Positions 19,046 to 28,452 of a stretch of DNA of 64,000 bases are shown here, piece after piece. The notes beneath the pieces are model-generated. The model saw nothing but the letters and a program-made list of their open reading frames with translations. It did no database searches and was not told the DNA's origin. The stretch comes from Roseicyclus salinarum (GTDB taxonomy: Bacteria; Pseudomonadota; Alphaproteobacteria; Rhodobacterales; Rhodobacteraceae): contig NZ_JARRSA010000001.1 in the NCBI RefSeq assembly GCF_029624655.1, forward strand, positions 124,001-188,000, read 5' to 3'. The translations under genes and the position numbers were made by a program. The stretch's first letter is position 1. The number at the start of each line of letters is the position of its first letter.

Positions 19046-19642
19046 TCAGCGCCGGCGCCTCAGGTAGACGTAGTAGGCGCCGCCACCGCCGTGGCGCTGA
19101 TGAGCCTCGCGGATCTCGAGGACCATCGCCCCAAGGGGCGGCGCGGTCAGCCAGCCCGGCACCTGCTGCCGCAGGACGCCGCGACGCACCGGGATCGGGC
19201 CGACATCCTCGCCGGCGCGGCCCTTTCCGGTGATGACCAGCACCAGCCTCAGCCCCCTGTCATGGGCGCCCGCGATGAAGCGCACGAGCGCAGGGTGGGC
19301 ATCCGCGATTGTCATGCCGTGAAGGTCGAGACGCGCCTCGGGCGTCAGCTTCCCGCGGACCATGCGGCGGTGCGTCTTGTGCTGCATACGGACCGGGCCA
19401 TGGGCCGGGGGCCGTTCCGGGGCCTGCGTGGGGACGGACGCCGTGTCGCCGATACGGAAGGGCTTGATCGTCAGCGTATCCGGCGGCTCGGGAGATCGGG
19501 ACGGTTCGGGCCGCCTCACCGGCGTCTGCGGCTTTTCCATCGACCGTTCGAGGGAGGGTGGGGCCAACGGCTTGGCCGAGCGTTTCACGCGATCCCACAA
19601 TTCCCGGTCTTCCGGGCTGAGCCCTTTCCTTCGCCGTGCCAT
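19046..19642 (-). CDS. Smr/MutS2 C-terminal domain protein
   Basis: 198-residue protein with a disordered Pro/Arg-rich N-terminal half and a C-terminal Smr domain. The domain shows LDLHGMT (about residue 105) and the VITGKGR loop, the two conserved Smr motifs, linked in other proteins to DNA or RNA nicking. No MutS-like ATPase is attached. ATG 19642 gives MARRRKGLSPEDRELW. It sits five bases past mltA and is convergent with hslU, leaving only three bases between stops. Confidence 0.88.
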   Translation of the reverse strand: MARRRKGLSPEDRELWDRVKRSAKPLAPPSLERSMEKPQTPVRRPEPSRSPEPPDTLTIKPFRIGDTASVPTQAPERPPAHGPVRMQHKTHRRMVRGKLTPEARLDLHGMTIADAHPALVRFIAGAHDRGLRLVLVITGKGRAGEDVGPIPVRRGVLRQQVPGWLTAPPLGAMVLEIREAHQRHGGGGAYYVYLRRRR

Positions 19643-19646
19643 CCGT

Positions 19647-20681
19647 TCAGGCGTCCGGAACGATCTGGTGCGCGCGCTCGATCGGCAGCAGCACGACCAT
19701 CCGGCCGGGATCGCGGATCGTTCCCGCCGCGTCACCCGCCGCGTCGCCGAAACCGAAGAAGATGTCCGCGCGTTGCGGGCCGCGGATGGCGCCGCCGGTG
19801 TCCTGTGCGATCATCAGCCGCCGCATCTCGCCCGCGCCGCCCTTCTCGATCCAGACCGGCGCGCCGAGCGGCGTATAGGCAGGATCGACGGCGATGGTCC
19901 TGAGCGGCGTGATCGAGCGGTTCATGGCGCCCAGCGGACCAAGCCCCGGATCGCCGATGTCGACCTCGCGGAAGAAGATGTAGGACGGGTTGTGGTGCAG
20001 AAGCTCGTAACCCTCGGTGGGATTTCGGCGCACCCAGTTGGCGATGACGCCCGCCGAGACCTGATGCGGCTCGTAGATGCCCCGTCGGACCATCTCCTGA
20101 CCGATCGACCGGTATTCGTGACCGTTCCGCGCGCCGTAGCCCACGCGAATGATCGATCCATCGGTCATCCTGATGCGACCGGACCCCTGGATCTGGAGAA
20201 AGAACAGTTCGACCGCGTCGTCGACCCATGCGATCTCGAGGTTGCGGCCTTCCAGAACCCCCGTCGTCTCGATCTCGGCGCGGCTGAGCCACGGACCGTT
20301 GCCCAATTCCGGCGGCACCCGGTAGATCGGGAAGCGGTAGCGAGGCGTTCGGATCCGCGACCCGTCGAGCTCGGGCTCGAAATACCCGGTGAAAAGCGCG
20401 GGCTCGTCACCGCCGATCAGGACCGGACGAAAGAACAGTTCGAAGAAGGTGCGCGCCTCGGGGGCATTGGCGGCGATGGAGCAGAGGCCTTGCCAATCTT
20501 CGCCGTCCATGTCGCGGCAGGTGCCGAGATACACGTCGAGCGCGGCCGCATGATCGTCCTCGGCCCATCCGTCGAGGTCCGAGAACGAAAGCAGCTGCGC
20601 CGAAACGTCAGCCAATGCCTGCGACAACGAGAGACAGAGAGACAGCGCGACCCCTGTGACGATGCTCCACGGGCCTGGCAT
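19647..20681 (-). CDS. mltA: Membrane-bound lytic murein transglycosylase A
   Basis: Peptidoglycan-cleaving lytic transglycosylase. A signal peptide covers residues 1-24 (cleavage near ALA-DV), without an obvious lipobox. FTGYFEPELDGS, LQIQGSGRIRM and the 3D domain with IAQDTGGAIRGPQRADIFFGFG match MltA, and the final Asp-rich 3D motif carries the catalytic Asp. The length is 344. It lies in a short leftward operon with a Tim44-like gene and the Smr gene, a set often found beside secB in Rhodobacterales. Confidence 0.93.
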   Translation of the reverse strand: MPGPWSIVTGVALSLCLSLSQALADVSAQLLSFSDLDGWAEDDHAAALDVYLGTCRDMDGEDWQGLCSIAANAPEARTFFELFFRPVLIGGDEPALFTGYFEPELDGSRIRTPRYRFPIYRVPPELGNGPWLSRAEIETTGVLEGRNLEIAWVDDAVELFFLQIQGSGRIRMTDGSIIRVGYGARNGHEYRSIGQEMVRRGIYEPHQVSAGVIANWVRRNPTEGYELLHHNPSYIFFREVDIGDPGLGPLGAMNRSITPLRTIAVDPAYTPLGAPVWIEKGGAGEMRRLMIAQDTGGAIRGPQRADIFFGFGDAAGDAAGTIRDPGRMVVLLPIERAHQIVPDA

Positions 20682-20684
20682 CGA

Positions 20685-21344
20685 TCATCCGTCGGTCGCC
20701 ACCAGAAGCCAGTTCGGGTCGTCCGTCCCCATCGTGCGCCCGAAGGTCCAGACGTCGCGCTGGCGCTTGATCTCGCTGGGATCGCCCTCGATCACCTCGC
20801 CGTCGGCGTTTTTCACCACCGACGTGAGTTCGCCCACGAAGCGCACCGTCACCTCCGCCTCGCCCGTGGCGCGGTCGAAGGTCGCGTTCTGCAGGCCAAG
20901 CTCGCGGATGCCGACGAATTCCGCATCGATCCGCAGGCCCTGCGCCTCGCGGTCGCGGATCACCGACTCGAAGCTTTCCAGGACGTCGTCGGCAAGGAAC
21001 CTGCGCAGTTCCTCGACGTCGCCACGCTCGAACGCCATGAGGATCATCTCGTAGGCGCCGCGCGCACCCTGAAGGAACTCGCGCACGTTGAAGCCGGGCT
21101 CCGCCATCTTCATCGCGGCCAGCGCCTTGGCCGCTTCGCTGTCATTCGGCACATGGTCGGTGATGTCGTCGTCGGGCCCGCCCTCGATCACCTCGAAGTC
21201 ACGGCGCGGGTCGGGACGCGACGCCGTGGGACGGACGGCCGGTTTCTCGAACCCCTCCCGCGTTCCAAGAACGCTACGCAGGCGAAGGATCAGAAAGATC
21301 GCAATGCCGGCGAGGACAAGCAGGGAGAGAAGGGAGGAGTTCAT
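20685..21344 (-). CDS. Tim44-like (TimA) membrane-anchored protein
   Basis: 219 residues with an N-terminal membrane helix (about 4-22), a charged linker, and a Tim44-type C-terminal domain from about residue 85 (FLQGARGAYEMILMAFERGDVEELRRFL, ending DVWTFGR and WLLVATDG). Bacterial Tim44-like proteins resemble the mitochondrial import motor subunit and have been linked to membrane protein handling, but the role here is not proven. It is divergent from fxsA across 151 bp. Confidence 0.88.
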   Translation of the reverse strand: MNSSLLSLLVLAGIAIFLILRLRSVLGTREGFEKPAVRPTASRPDPRRDFEVIEGGPDDDITDHVPNDSEAAKALAAMKMAEPGFNVREFLQGARGAYEMILMAFERGDVEELRRFLADDVLESFESVIRDREAQGLRIDAEFVGIRELGLQNATFDRATGEAEVTVRFVGELTSVVKNADGEVIEGDPSEIKRQRDVWTFGRTMGTDDPNWLLVATDG

Positions 21345-21495
21345 ACGCGAAACCTCGGGCGCAAAAGGGTGGGGCTTTCATCAGCGGTCACAGGGGACAT
21401 ATGTAAGCGAGGGCACCTATCAAGTCCATCACTCCCGGCCCGTCACCCGAGGCGGTCGGGGCGCCGCGCCATCCGCAAGACCGGAGCACACGACC

Positions 21496-21990
21496 ATGTG
21501 GCTTTTTCTCATGTTTCTTCTCGTTCCGCTGATCGAGATCGCCCTCTTCATCCAGGTCGGCGGGTGGATCGGCCTCTGGCCGACCCTGGGCATCGTGATC
21601 GCCACTGCGATTGCGGGTACGATCCTCGTGCGGTCGCAGGGAAGTCAGGCGCTCGCTCAGCTGAAGCGCAGCTTCGAAGAATTGCGGGACCCGACGGACA
21701 ACCTCGCGCATGGCGCGATGATCCTGTTCTCGGGCGCGTTGCTGCTGACGCCGGGCTTCTTCACCGACGCGCTCGGCTTCGCGCTTCTGGTGCCGCAGGT
21801 CAGGGCCTTCATCGTGCGTCGCGTCAAGGAACGGATCCAGGTGCGCACGGTCGTCGGCGGGCAGGCCCATTGGCGCGGGCCCGAGGCGGACCCCACACGG
21901 CGTTCCGGCGACATCATCGAGGGCGAATACCGGGTCGAGGAGGCCGAGGCGCCGCCGCGCGACGGTCCTTCGGGCTGGACGCAGCGCTGA
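21496..21990 (+). CDS. fxsA: FxsA family membrane protein
   Basis: Cytoplasmic-membrane protein with two or three hydrophobic segments near the N-terminus (MWLFLMFLLVPLIEIALFI) and FxsA motifs such as GWIGLWPTLGIVIATAIAG, ILVRSQG and LLLTPGFFTDALGF. E. coli FxsA overproduction interferes with phage T7 exclusion by F; its normal role is unclear. The ATG at 21496 has GGAG nearby and gives 164 residues. The gene precedes secB. Confidence 0.9.
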   Translation: MWLFLMFLLVPLIEIALFIQVGGWIGLWPTLGIVIATAIAGTILVRSQGSQALAQLKRSFEELRDPTDNLAHGAMILFSGALLLTPGFFTDALGFALLVPQVRAFIVRRVKERIQVRTVVGGQAHWRGPEADPTRRSGDIIEGEYRVEEAEAPPRDGPSGWTQR

Positions 21991-22072
21991 CGCGAGGCGC
22001 GGCGAGACCCGGCATTGAGGCCCGCATCGGGTGCTGATAGAGCAACGGCAACCGATCATGATGGAGTGAGAG

Positions 22073-22591
22073 ATGACCGACACCAATGGCGGAACGCAGC
22101 CCGAAGCAACCGGCAACGGCCAGGCCACGCAGGTCGAGATGCCCCGGATGCAGGTGCTTGGCCAGTTCATTCGCGACATGTCGTTCGAGAACGTCGCGGC
22201 CCAGAAACAGATGCAGGCCGCCGGTCAGCCCGACATCCAGGTGCAGGTGGCGCTCGATGCCCGCAAGCGCGAGGCCGAGGGACAGTACGACGTCATCATG
22301 AAGCTGAAGATCGACAGCAAGACGAAGGGTGATGCGCCCCAGTCGATTTTCCTGCTCGAGCTTGAATACGCCGGCGTGTTCAAGGTCGAGAACGTGCCCG
22401 AGCAGCAGCTGCACCCGTATCTCCTGATCGAGTGCCCGCGAATGCTGTTCCCCTGGGTGCGCCGCATCGTGGCCGACGTCACGCGCGACGGGGGTTTCCC
22501 GCCGCTCAACCTCGACCAGATCGATTTCCTCGCGCTCTACCGGCAGCAGATCGCCCAGCGTGCGGCCGGCGCTCCTGCGGCCGAGGCCTGA
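22073..22591 (+). CDS. secB: Protein-export chaperone SecB
   Basis: Cytosolic chaperone that keeps precursors unfolded and hands them to SecA. FIRDMSFENVAAQ, FLLELEYAGVFKV and LLIECPRMLFPWVRRIVADVTRDGGFPPLNLDQIDFLALY are core family segments. The length is 172, with a GGAG site eight bases before the ATG. It converges on dnaQ with only six bases between stops. The gene order secB-dnaQ-coaE-aroE-maf is conserved near the origin in alphaproteobacteria. Confidence 0.96.
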   Translation: MTDTNGGTQPEATGNGQATQVEMPRMQVLGQFIRDMSFENVAAQKQMQAAGQPDIQVQVALDARKREAEGQYDVIMKLKIDSKTKGDAPQSIFLLELEYAGVFKVENVPEQQLHPYLLIECPRMLFPWVRRIVADVTRDGGFPPLNLDQIDFLALYRQQIAQRAAGAPAAEA

Positions 22592-22597
22592 TCCGGT

Positions 22598-23290
22598 TCA
22601 GTCGAAGCGGTTCCAGACCGCATCGGCCCCCAGACCCTCGACGAAGGCGGCATGAGCCGCCTTCTCGGCGTCGGTGATACGCGCGGGCAGGGCTTGGGGC
22701 CGCGGTCGCGGCCGCCACTGGCTGTCCTGCGCGCCGGCATCCGTCTTGCGCTGAACGGCGGACAGCGCGAAGTCCGGCTGCTTGCCGCCAATAAGCTCGA
22801 GGTAGACTTCCGCCAGGATTTCGGAGTCGAGAAGCGCGCCGTGCTTCTCGCGCATGGAATTGTCGATCCCGAAGCGCCGGCAGAGCGCATCGAGGGACGC
22901 AGGCGACCCCGGAAACCTGCGCTTGGCGATGGCGAGCGTGTCGATCGCCTGATCCAGCGGCAGCATCCTGTGCCCGGCCCAGTCAAGCTCGGCGTTCAGG
23001 AAACGCATGTCGAAGGACGCGTTGTGGATCACCAGCTTGTCCGCCTGCACGAACTCGAGGAAGTCGGCGACGATATCGGCGAAGGCGGGCTTGTCGGCGA
23101 GGAATTCGTCGCCGAGGCCATGCACCTCGAAGGCTTCCTTGGGCATTGGACGGCCGGGATTGATGTATTGGTGATACGTCCGACCGGTCGGGACCTGATG
23201 CCAAAGCTCGACCGCGCCGATTTCGACGATGCGGTGGCCATCGGACGGGTCAAGGCCCGTCGTTTCGGTGTCCAGAACGATTTCACGCAT
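22598..23290 (-). CDS. dnaQ: DNA polymerase III epsilon subunit, 3'-5' proofreading exonuclease
   Basis: Proofreading subunit of the replicative polymerase. The DEDDh motifs are visible: LDTETTGLD (D7, E9), NASFDMRFL and [14 protein letters not shown]. The C-terminal 60 residues ([13 protein letters not shown] onward) are Arg/Pro-rich and would contact the alpha subunit. Its ATG lies inside the end of coaE, overlapping by eight bases. Confidence 0.95.
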   Translation of the reverse strand: MREIVLDTETTGLDPSDGHRIVEIGAVELWHQVPTGRTYHQYINPGRPMPKEAFEVHGLGDEFLADKPAFADIVADFLEFVQADKLVIHNASFDMRFLNAELDWAGHRMLPLDQAIDTLAIAKRRFPGSPASLDALCRRFGIDNSMREKHGALLDSEILAEVYLELIGGKQPDFALSAVQRKTDAGAQDSQWRPRPRPQALPARITDAEKAAHAAFVEGLGADAVWNRFD

Positions 23291-23888
23291 GTCCCGGCCC
23301 CTCTGCCTTCAGCTTCGCCACCAGTTGTTCCACGGCTTGGCGGGCCGTCGCAAGGTCGTCCGTGCGGATGATGTAATCGGCCTTCGCGCGCTTGAGATCG
23401 TCCGGGACCTGCCGGTCAAGGAGCCGGCGGAAGGTATCCTCGTCCATGCCGGGGCGGGACAGGACGCGCCGCCGCTGTTCTTCGGGATCGGTGCTGACGA
23501 CGACAACGCTGTCGATCCACCCCTCGGCCCCCGTCTCGAAAAGCAGCGGTATGTCCAGAAGGACAAGCGCGGCACTGGCGTTTTCCTGAAGAAACCTTTG
23601 CCGGTCGGCCGCCACGAGGGGGTGAACGGCGGCTTCGATCCGCGACAGAAGCGTGCTGTCAGCGGCGATCGCGCGCTTCATCGCGGTCCGGTCCACACCG
23701 TCCCCGGGGGTGATCGCCTCGGGAACGATCTCGCGCAGGGCGCCTGCGGCCGGCCCACCGGGCGCGTAGACCCGGTGCACGGCCGCATCAGCATCCCAGA
23801 CGGGAACGCCGAGATCAGCGAACATGGCCGCGGTCGTCGATTTTCCCATGCCAATGGACCCTGTGAGGCCCAATACCAGAGGCTTCAC
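23283..23888 (-). CDS. coaE: Dephospho-CoA kinase
   Basis: Last step of coenzyme A synthesis, phosphorylating the ribose 3'-OH. The P-loop [12 protein letters not shown] starts near residue 7, and [13 protein letters not shown] and [19 protein letters not shown] are family motifs. The start is the GTG at 23888, which overlaps the aroE TGA (GTGA); the open frame continues upstream inside aroE but without a good site. The length of 201 is normal. Confidence 0.94.
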   Translation of the reverse strand: MKPLVLGLTGSIGMGKSTTAAMFADLGVPVWDADAAVHRVYAPGGPAAGALREIVPEAITPGDGVDRTAMKRAIAADSTLLSRIEAAVHPLVAADRQRFLQENASAALVLLDIPLLFETGAEGWIDSVVVVSTDPEEQRRRVLSRPGMDEDTFRRLLDRQVPDDLKRAKADYIIRTDDLATARQAVEQLVAKLKAEGPGHA

Positions 23889-24718
23889 GACAGGACCGCC
23901 GCGCGCAATTCGTCGTCGACCATCGGCGTATAGCTGAACCACCGTTCAAAGCCGGGAACGGCTTGGTGCAACAGCATCCCGAGGCCGTCAACGGTCTGGC
24001 ATCCCTTCGCCTCGGCCTGTTCCAGAAGCCCGGTGCGCAATGGCGTGTAGACGATGTCGGTCACGACCGTCGAAGGCACGGCGCCGCTCAGGTCTATGGT
24101 AAGCGCGGGCTGGCCCTGCATCCCCAGCGACGTGGTGTTCACGATCAGGCTGGCCTCGCGCACGAGATCGGGGATCATCGTCCAGTCCTGCGGCGAGACA
24201 CGCGCGCCGTACTGTTCCTTCAGACCGTCGGCGCGCGCGCGCGTCCTGTTGGCGACGTAGACGACAGGGGCCCCGTCCGACAGAAGCGCCCATACGATCG
24301 CCTTCGCTGCCCCACCGCTCCCCAGCACCAGCGCGGGTCCCGATTTCGCCGTCCATCCCGGCAAGGCCTGCCGGATGCTCGCGAGAAAGCCGGTCCCGTC
24401 GGTGTTGTCGGCCTGGATGCGGCCTTGCGCGGTGAATGTGAGCGTGTTCGCCGCCCCGATCAGGGCGGCGCGGTCCGTCACGGTGTCGGCAAGCGACAGC
24501 ACGTGCTCCTTATGCGGGATGGTCACGTTCACGCCCACGAAGCCCAGGATCGGCAGCACCCGAAGCGCGTCGGCGAGGTCCGACTGAGCGACGCGCATCG
24601 GGATGTAGTGCCCCGGGATGCCGTAGCGCCGCAGCCAGTGACCATGAAGCCTGGGCGAAAGGCTGTGAGCCACGGGATCGCCGATCACGCCGGCGAGCGG
24701 TATCTGTCTTGCAGCCAT
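23885..24718 (-). CDS. aroE: Shikimate dehydrogenase (NADP+)
   Basis: Reduces 3-dehydroshikimate in aromatic amino acid synthesis. GDPVAHSLSPRLH (about 12-24) binds substrate, NVTIPHKEHV carries the catalytic Lys, and LGSGGAAKAI is the NADP motif. The 277 residues end at [10 protein letters not shown]. The ATG at 24718 overlaps the maf stop by one base. Gene order maf-aroE-coaE-dnaQ is the conserved operon. Confidence 0.95.
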   Translation of the reverse strand: MAARQIPLAGVIGDPVAHSLSPRLHGHWLRRYGIPGHYIPMRVAQSDLADALRVLPILGFVGVNVTIPHKEHVLSLADTVTDRAALIGAANTLTFTAQGRIQADNTDGTGFLASIRQALPGWTAKSGPALVLGSGGAAKAIVWALLSDGAPVVYVANRTRARADGLKEQYGARVSPQDWTMIPDLVREASLIVNTTSLGMQGQPALTIDLSGAVPSTVVTDIVYTPLRTGLLEQAEAKGCQTVDGLGMLLHQAVPGFERWFSYTPMVDDELRAAVLS

Positions 24719-25311
24719 CAGTCCAACCAACCCCGCAACCGGAAAAACGAACAGACGTCCAGCAGGGGAAGGCCCAGGACGGAAAACCAGTCCCCCTCGA
24801 TGCGCGAAAACAACCGAGCGCCATACCCCTCCGCGTGGTATGCGCCGACGGAGGACGACACCGCGGGCCACGCATGATCGAGATAGGCATCGATCTCGGC
24901 AGGCGAAAGGCGGTGCATCGTCATCCGCACTTGCCCTACGCTTCGCCAGATGGGCTCACCCTCATGGTAGATCACGGCGCTGGACAGAAGCTGGTGCTGT
25001 TGTCCCTGCAGTTCGAAAAGCTGTGCCGCTGCCTCGTCGCGATCGGCGGCCTTTCCAAACACGCGGCCCTTGAACGCGAGAACCTGGTCGGACCCCAGCA
25101 CCACGGCGTCCGGGCGTTTTTCGTGGCCCTTCCTCGCCTTGAACTCGCCGAGTGCGTCAGCCACGTCGCGCGGGGACGCACCCTCCGCCTCGAGAGACGC
25201 GCGCACGGCATCCTCGTCGATTCGAATCGGCAGCACCTCGAACCGAAACCCGGCATTTTCGAGCATCTGGCGGCGCGATACGGAGGCCGAGGCGAGGACA
25301 AGGTCGGGCAA
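24718..25311 (-). CDS. maf: Maf-like nucleotide pyrophosphatase
   Basis: House-cleaning hydrolase of non-canonical or modified nucleotides. LVLASASVSRRQML is the N-terminal signature, GSDQVLAF and SSVGAYHAEGYGA the active-site regions. The start is taken as TTG 25311 (LPDLVLASAS), giving 197 residues; AAGGTG lies nine bases upstream. No ATG or GTG is available at the right place. It is the last leftward gene before the long non-coding region. Confidence 0.9.
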   Translation of the reverse strand: MPDLVLASASVSRRQMLENAGFRFEVLPIRIDEDAVRASLEAEGASPRDVADALGEFKARKGHEKRPDAVVLGSDQVLAFKGRVFGKAADRDEAAAQLFELQGQQHQLLSSAVIYHEGEPIWRSVGQVRMTMHRLSPAEIDAYLDHAWPAVSSSVGAYHAEGYGARLFSRIEGDWFSVLGLPLLDVCSFFRLRGWLD

Positions 25312-25862
25312 AAGGGCACCTTTGTTCTGGGTTGTCCTGTTGATAGGCAAGTGCCGCGTCGGTGGAAAGATGTGTGTGGACCGGAAGCGCCGACGCCTGA
25401 CGCGGGTTTTCTCCCGGCGATGCGAAAGTTGCCATGCGGTTGTCCCCGTGGACGAATGACCGCGGGACGGGCGGTGGATCATCGCGGACCAGGGAAGTTT
25501 GCCATCGGATCTCCACAGGCATCCACAGCGAGAATTTTCGATTAATATTTGATATTAAAGGCCTTTATAGAATATCCCTTTTATCCCTCGCTGTCCCTGT
25601 CTCGGAGGGATCGCCGTGCAGGACCCTGTGTGAAAATCGTCGAGATCCTCGTTTTACGGTTTGTTAAGCCTCCTACATACAATCACATCTTTCTTTCTCC
25701 TCTTTCCTATTGGTCTGGAACCGGTGGGCACATCGGGTTTCTTGACTTTCACGGACGAGGCCCTTAGCTGGCAGTCAACCCGTCGTCCGACGGTGAAAAA
25801 ATCACTTCATATCGACCGATGCCCGGACGCTTCCCGCGTTCCGCTTGCGACTGGTGAATTCC
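25312..25862. other. Non-coding AT-rich region, candidate replication origin (oriC)
   Basis: A 551-bp stretch without a credible gene between diverging maf and rho, notably AT-rich between 25530 and 25700 compared with the rest of the window. It holds degenerate DnaA-box-like 9-mers: ATCTCCACA (25508) and GCATCCACA (25519), each 7/9 to TTATCCACA and 11 bp apart. GGTGGATCA (about 25472) and TGTTGATAG (about 25339) match 7/9 in the other orientation. Just right of the pair is an AT-rich element with inverted repeats TTAATAT-TTG-ATATTAA (25542-25558) and TAAAGGCCTTTA (25556-25567), suitable as an unwinding element. Flanking gene order matches the Caulobacter oriC neighbourhood. The right part is probably the rho leader. 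Confidence 0.6.
25542..25567. repeat. Paired AT-rich palindromes in the oriC candidate
   Basis: TTAATAT and ATATTAA (7 bp each, 3-base centre) directly followed, with three shared bases, by the perfect 12-bp palindrome TAAAGGCCTTTA. Such a dense AT-rich dyad is unique in this GC-rich window and lies 15 bp from the DnaA-like box pair. Confidence 0.7.
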
Positions 25863-27134
25863 ATGACTGAGAACAGCTTGCGCCTATCCGACCTGAAGGC
25901 GCAGTCGCCCAAGGACCTGCTCGCCATGGCGGAGGATCTCGAGATCGAGAACGCCTCGACCATGCGCAAGGGCGAGATGATGTTCGAGATCCTGCGAGAG
26001 CGGGCTGACGAGGGCTGGGAGATTGCCGGCGATGGCGTGCTCGAGGTGTTGCAGGACGGTTTCGGTTTCCTGAGAAGCCCTGAGGCGAACTACCTGCCCG
26101 GTCCGGACGACATCTACGTCTCGCCTGAGATGATCCGCCAGCACAGCTTGCGCACCGGCGATACGGTCGAGGGCGTGATCAGCGCCCCGCGCGAGAGCGA
26201 ACGCTACTTCGCCCTGACGAAGGTGAACCGCATCAATTTCGAGGAACCGACGCGCGCCAAGCACAAGGTCGCGTTCGATAACCTGACACCGCTCTATCCC
26301 GACGAGCGGCTGAAGATGGAGATCGAGGATCCGACCATCAAGGACCGTTCCGCCCGGATCATCGACCTCGTGTCGCCCATCGGAAAGGGTCAGCGCGCCC
26401 TGATCGTTGCGCCGCCGCGGACTGGCAAGACGGTTCTCCTGCAGAACATCGCGAACTCGATCGAGACCAACCATCCCGAGTGCTACCTGATCGTCCTGTT
26501 GATCGACGAGCGCCCCGAAGAGGTCACGGACATGCAGCGCTCGGTGAAGGGGGAGGTCATTTCCTCTACCTTCGACGAACCCGCCACGCGCCATGTCGCC
26601 GTGTCCGAAATGGTCATCGAGAAGGCCAAGCGCCTCGTGGAACACAAGCGCGACGTGGTGATCCTGCTCGACTCGATCACGCGCCTCGGCCGGGCGTTCA
26701 ACACGGTCGTTCCGTCCTCGGGCAAGGTCCTGACCGGCGGTGTGGATGCGAATGCGCTTCAGCGGCCCAAGCGGTTCTTCGGTGCCGCGAGGAACATCGA
26801 GGAGGGCGGCTCGCTTACGATCATCGCGACCGCGCTGATCGATACCGGAAGCCGGATGGACGAGGTGATTTTCGAGGAATTCAAGGGCACCGGCAACTCG
26901 GAGATCGTGCTCGACCGCAAGGTGGCCGACAAGCGCGTCTTCCCGGCGATGGACATCCTCAAGTCCGGCACCCGAAAGGAAGAGCTGCTGGTCGACAAGG
27001 GCGACCTTCAGAAGACCTTTGTCCTGCGGCGCATCCTGAATCCGATGGGTACGACCGATGCGATCGAATTCCTGATCTCGAAGCTCAGGCAGACGAAGAC
27101 GAATTCCGAATTCTTCGACTCCATGAACACCTGA
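25863..27134 (+). CDS. rho: Transcription termination factor Rho
   Basis: Hexameric RNA helicase that ends transcripts. The RNA-binding cold-shock-like domain ([33 protein letters not shown]) is at about 55-90, Walker [11 protein letters not shown] at about 183-192, Walker [17 protein letters not shown] after it, and the Q/R-loop region near [15 protein letters not shown]. The length is 423. ATG 25863 gives [20 protein letters not shown], matching relatives; an in-frame TTG six codons earlier is unlikely. It begins the rightward block of origin-proximal genes. Confidence 0.97.
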   Translation: MTENSLRLSDLKAQSPKDLLAMAEDLEIENASTMRKGEMMFEILRERADEGWEIAGDGVLEVLQDGFGFLRSPEANYLPGPDDIYVSPEMIRQHSLRTGDTVEGVISAPRESERYFALTKVNRINFEEPTRAKHKVAFDNLTPLYPDERLKMEIEDPTIKDRSARIIDLVSPIGKGQRALIVAPPRTGKTVLLQNIANSIETNHPECYLIVLLIDERPEEVTDMQRSVKGEVISSTFDEPATRHVAVSEMVIEKAKRLVEHKRDVVILLDSITRLGRAFNTVVPSSGKVLTGGVDANALQRPKRFFGAARNIEEGGSLTIIATALIDTGSRMDEVIFEEFKGTGNSEIVLDRKVADKRVFPAMDILKSGTRKEELLVDKGDLQKTFVLRRILNPMGTTDAIEFLISKLRQTKTNSEFFDSMNT

Positions 27135-27152
27135 CAACCTGGCGAGGCAGCG

Positions 27153-28433
27153 ATGGATACGATCTTTGCCTTGGCGACGGCCCGGGGCAGGTCGGGCGTG
27201 GCCGTCATCAGGGTATCTGGCCCACAAGCCTTTGAAATATCTCATATTCTGACCGGAACAAGGCCCGTTCCAGCGACCAAGACACTAAGGCGTGTGGTGG
27301 ACGGCGAGGGCGCTTTGGTCGATCACGCCCTGGTTCTCGGCTTCGTTGCTCCGCGTAGTTTCACCGGCGAGGATGTCGTGGAATTCCATGTCCACGGAAG
27401 TCCTGCGGTCATTTCCGCGGTCGAGGCGCTGATTGACGGAACGGGCCTGGCACGGCCCGCGGAAGCCGGGGAATTCACGCGCCGCGCACTGATGAACGAC
27501 AAGCTAGACATCGCGCAGGTGGAAGGCCTTGGCGATCTTCTTTCGGCCGAGACCGAGGCGCAGCGAAAGCAGGCAATGCGCCTTCTTGACGGCAAGCTGG
27601 GGCGTGTCGCGGACGCCTGGCGGGCCGATCTTCTGCGGGCTGCCGCGCTTCTGGAGGCGACGATCGATTTCGCGGACGAGGACGTTCCGGTCGACGTCAT
27701 GCCCGAGGTTGGCGGTCTATTGCGCAAGGTCTCTGCCAGTCTCCGTCTCGAGGTCGAGGGCGCCAAGGTGGCCGAGCGTGTCCGCGACGGGTTCGAGGTG
27801 GCAATCCTGGGTGCGCCAAACGCGGGGAAGTCGACGCTTTTGAACCACATCGCTGGCCGCGATGTCGCCATTACCTCAGAGATCGCTGGCACCACACGGG
27901 ACATACTCGAGGTGCGCCTCGATTTGCGGGGCATTCCAGTGACCCTGCTCGACACGGCGGGACTGCGAGATGCCGAGGACGAGATCGAACGCATCGGCGT
28001 CAGAAGAACGCGCACGCGGGCGCTCGACGCCGACCTACGGGTATTTCTCCTTGGCCCCGGCGATGTCGCGCCCTCCGATCTCGTGAAGGATGACGACATC
28101 GTCGTTGGTGGCAAGGCCGACTTGACGGGCGAGGGCGTATCCGGCGTCACGGGGCAGGGGGTCGACACGCTGCTGGAACGGATCGAGCGTGTTCTGGGCG
28201 GACGGATGCTGGGAATCGCGACGGCCACCCGCGAACGCCACAGGGCAGCGATGGAGCGGGCGCTTCTGGCCATCGGCGATGCGGAACAGGTATTTGCAAC
28301 GACGCCGGACATGCCTGAGATCGGCGCGGCGCACTTGCGTGAGGCGATGTCGTCGCTTGACTCGCTGACCGGCCGCATCGATGTAGAAGCCATCCTCGGT
28401 GAGATCTTTTCGTCCTTCTGTATCGGGAAATAG
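27153..28433 (+). CDS. mnmE: tRNA modification GTPase MnmE (TrmE)
   Basis: With MnmG it builds the 5-carboxymethylaminomethyl or related group on U34 of certain tRNAs. The N-terminal domain starts [24 protein letters not shown], the G domain has GAPNAGKST (about 220), DTAGLR and a degenerate fourth motif, and the protein ends with the diagnostic C-I-G-K. The length is 426. GAGG precedes the ATG. It stops three bases before the parS-bearing start of mnmG. Confidence 0.96.
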   Translation: MDTIFALATARGRSGVAVIRVSGPQAFEISHILTGTRPVPATKTLRRVVDGEGALVDHALVLGFVAPRSFTGEDVVEFHVHGSPAVISAVEALIDGTGLARPAEAGEFTRRALMNDKLDIAQVEGLGDLLSAETEAQRKQAMRLLDGKLGRVADAWRADLLRAAALLEATIDFADEDVPVDVMPEVGGLLRKVSASLRLEVEGAKVAERVRDGFEVAILGAPNAGKSTLLNHIAGRDVAITSEIAGTTRDILEVRLDLRGIPVTLLDTAGLRDAEDEIERIGVRRTRTRALDADLRVFLLGPGDVAPSDLVKDDDIVVGGKADLTGEGVSGVTGQGVDTLLERIERVLGGRMLGIATATRERHRAAMERALLAIGDAEQVFATTPDMPEIGAAHLREAMSSLDSLTGRIDVEAILGEIFSSFCIGK

Positions 28434-28436
28434 GAG

Positions 28437-28452
28437 TGTTTCACGTGAAACA
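28437..28452. other. Perfect parS site (in mnmG start region)
   Basis: TGTTTCACGTGAAACA, the exact 16-bp consensus palindrome bound by chromosomal ParB. It covers the start of mnmG (reading V/M-F-H-V-K-H), about 3.3 kb left of parB and 3 kb right of the oriC candidate. Confidence 0.95.

Noticed and set aside
25542-25558. A possible CtrA box (TTAA, spacer, TTAA) in the oriC candidate
   Set aside because: The spacer is 9 bases rather than the 7 of the TTAA-N7-TTAA consensus, so it is better described as an AT-rich palindrome.
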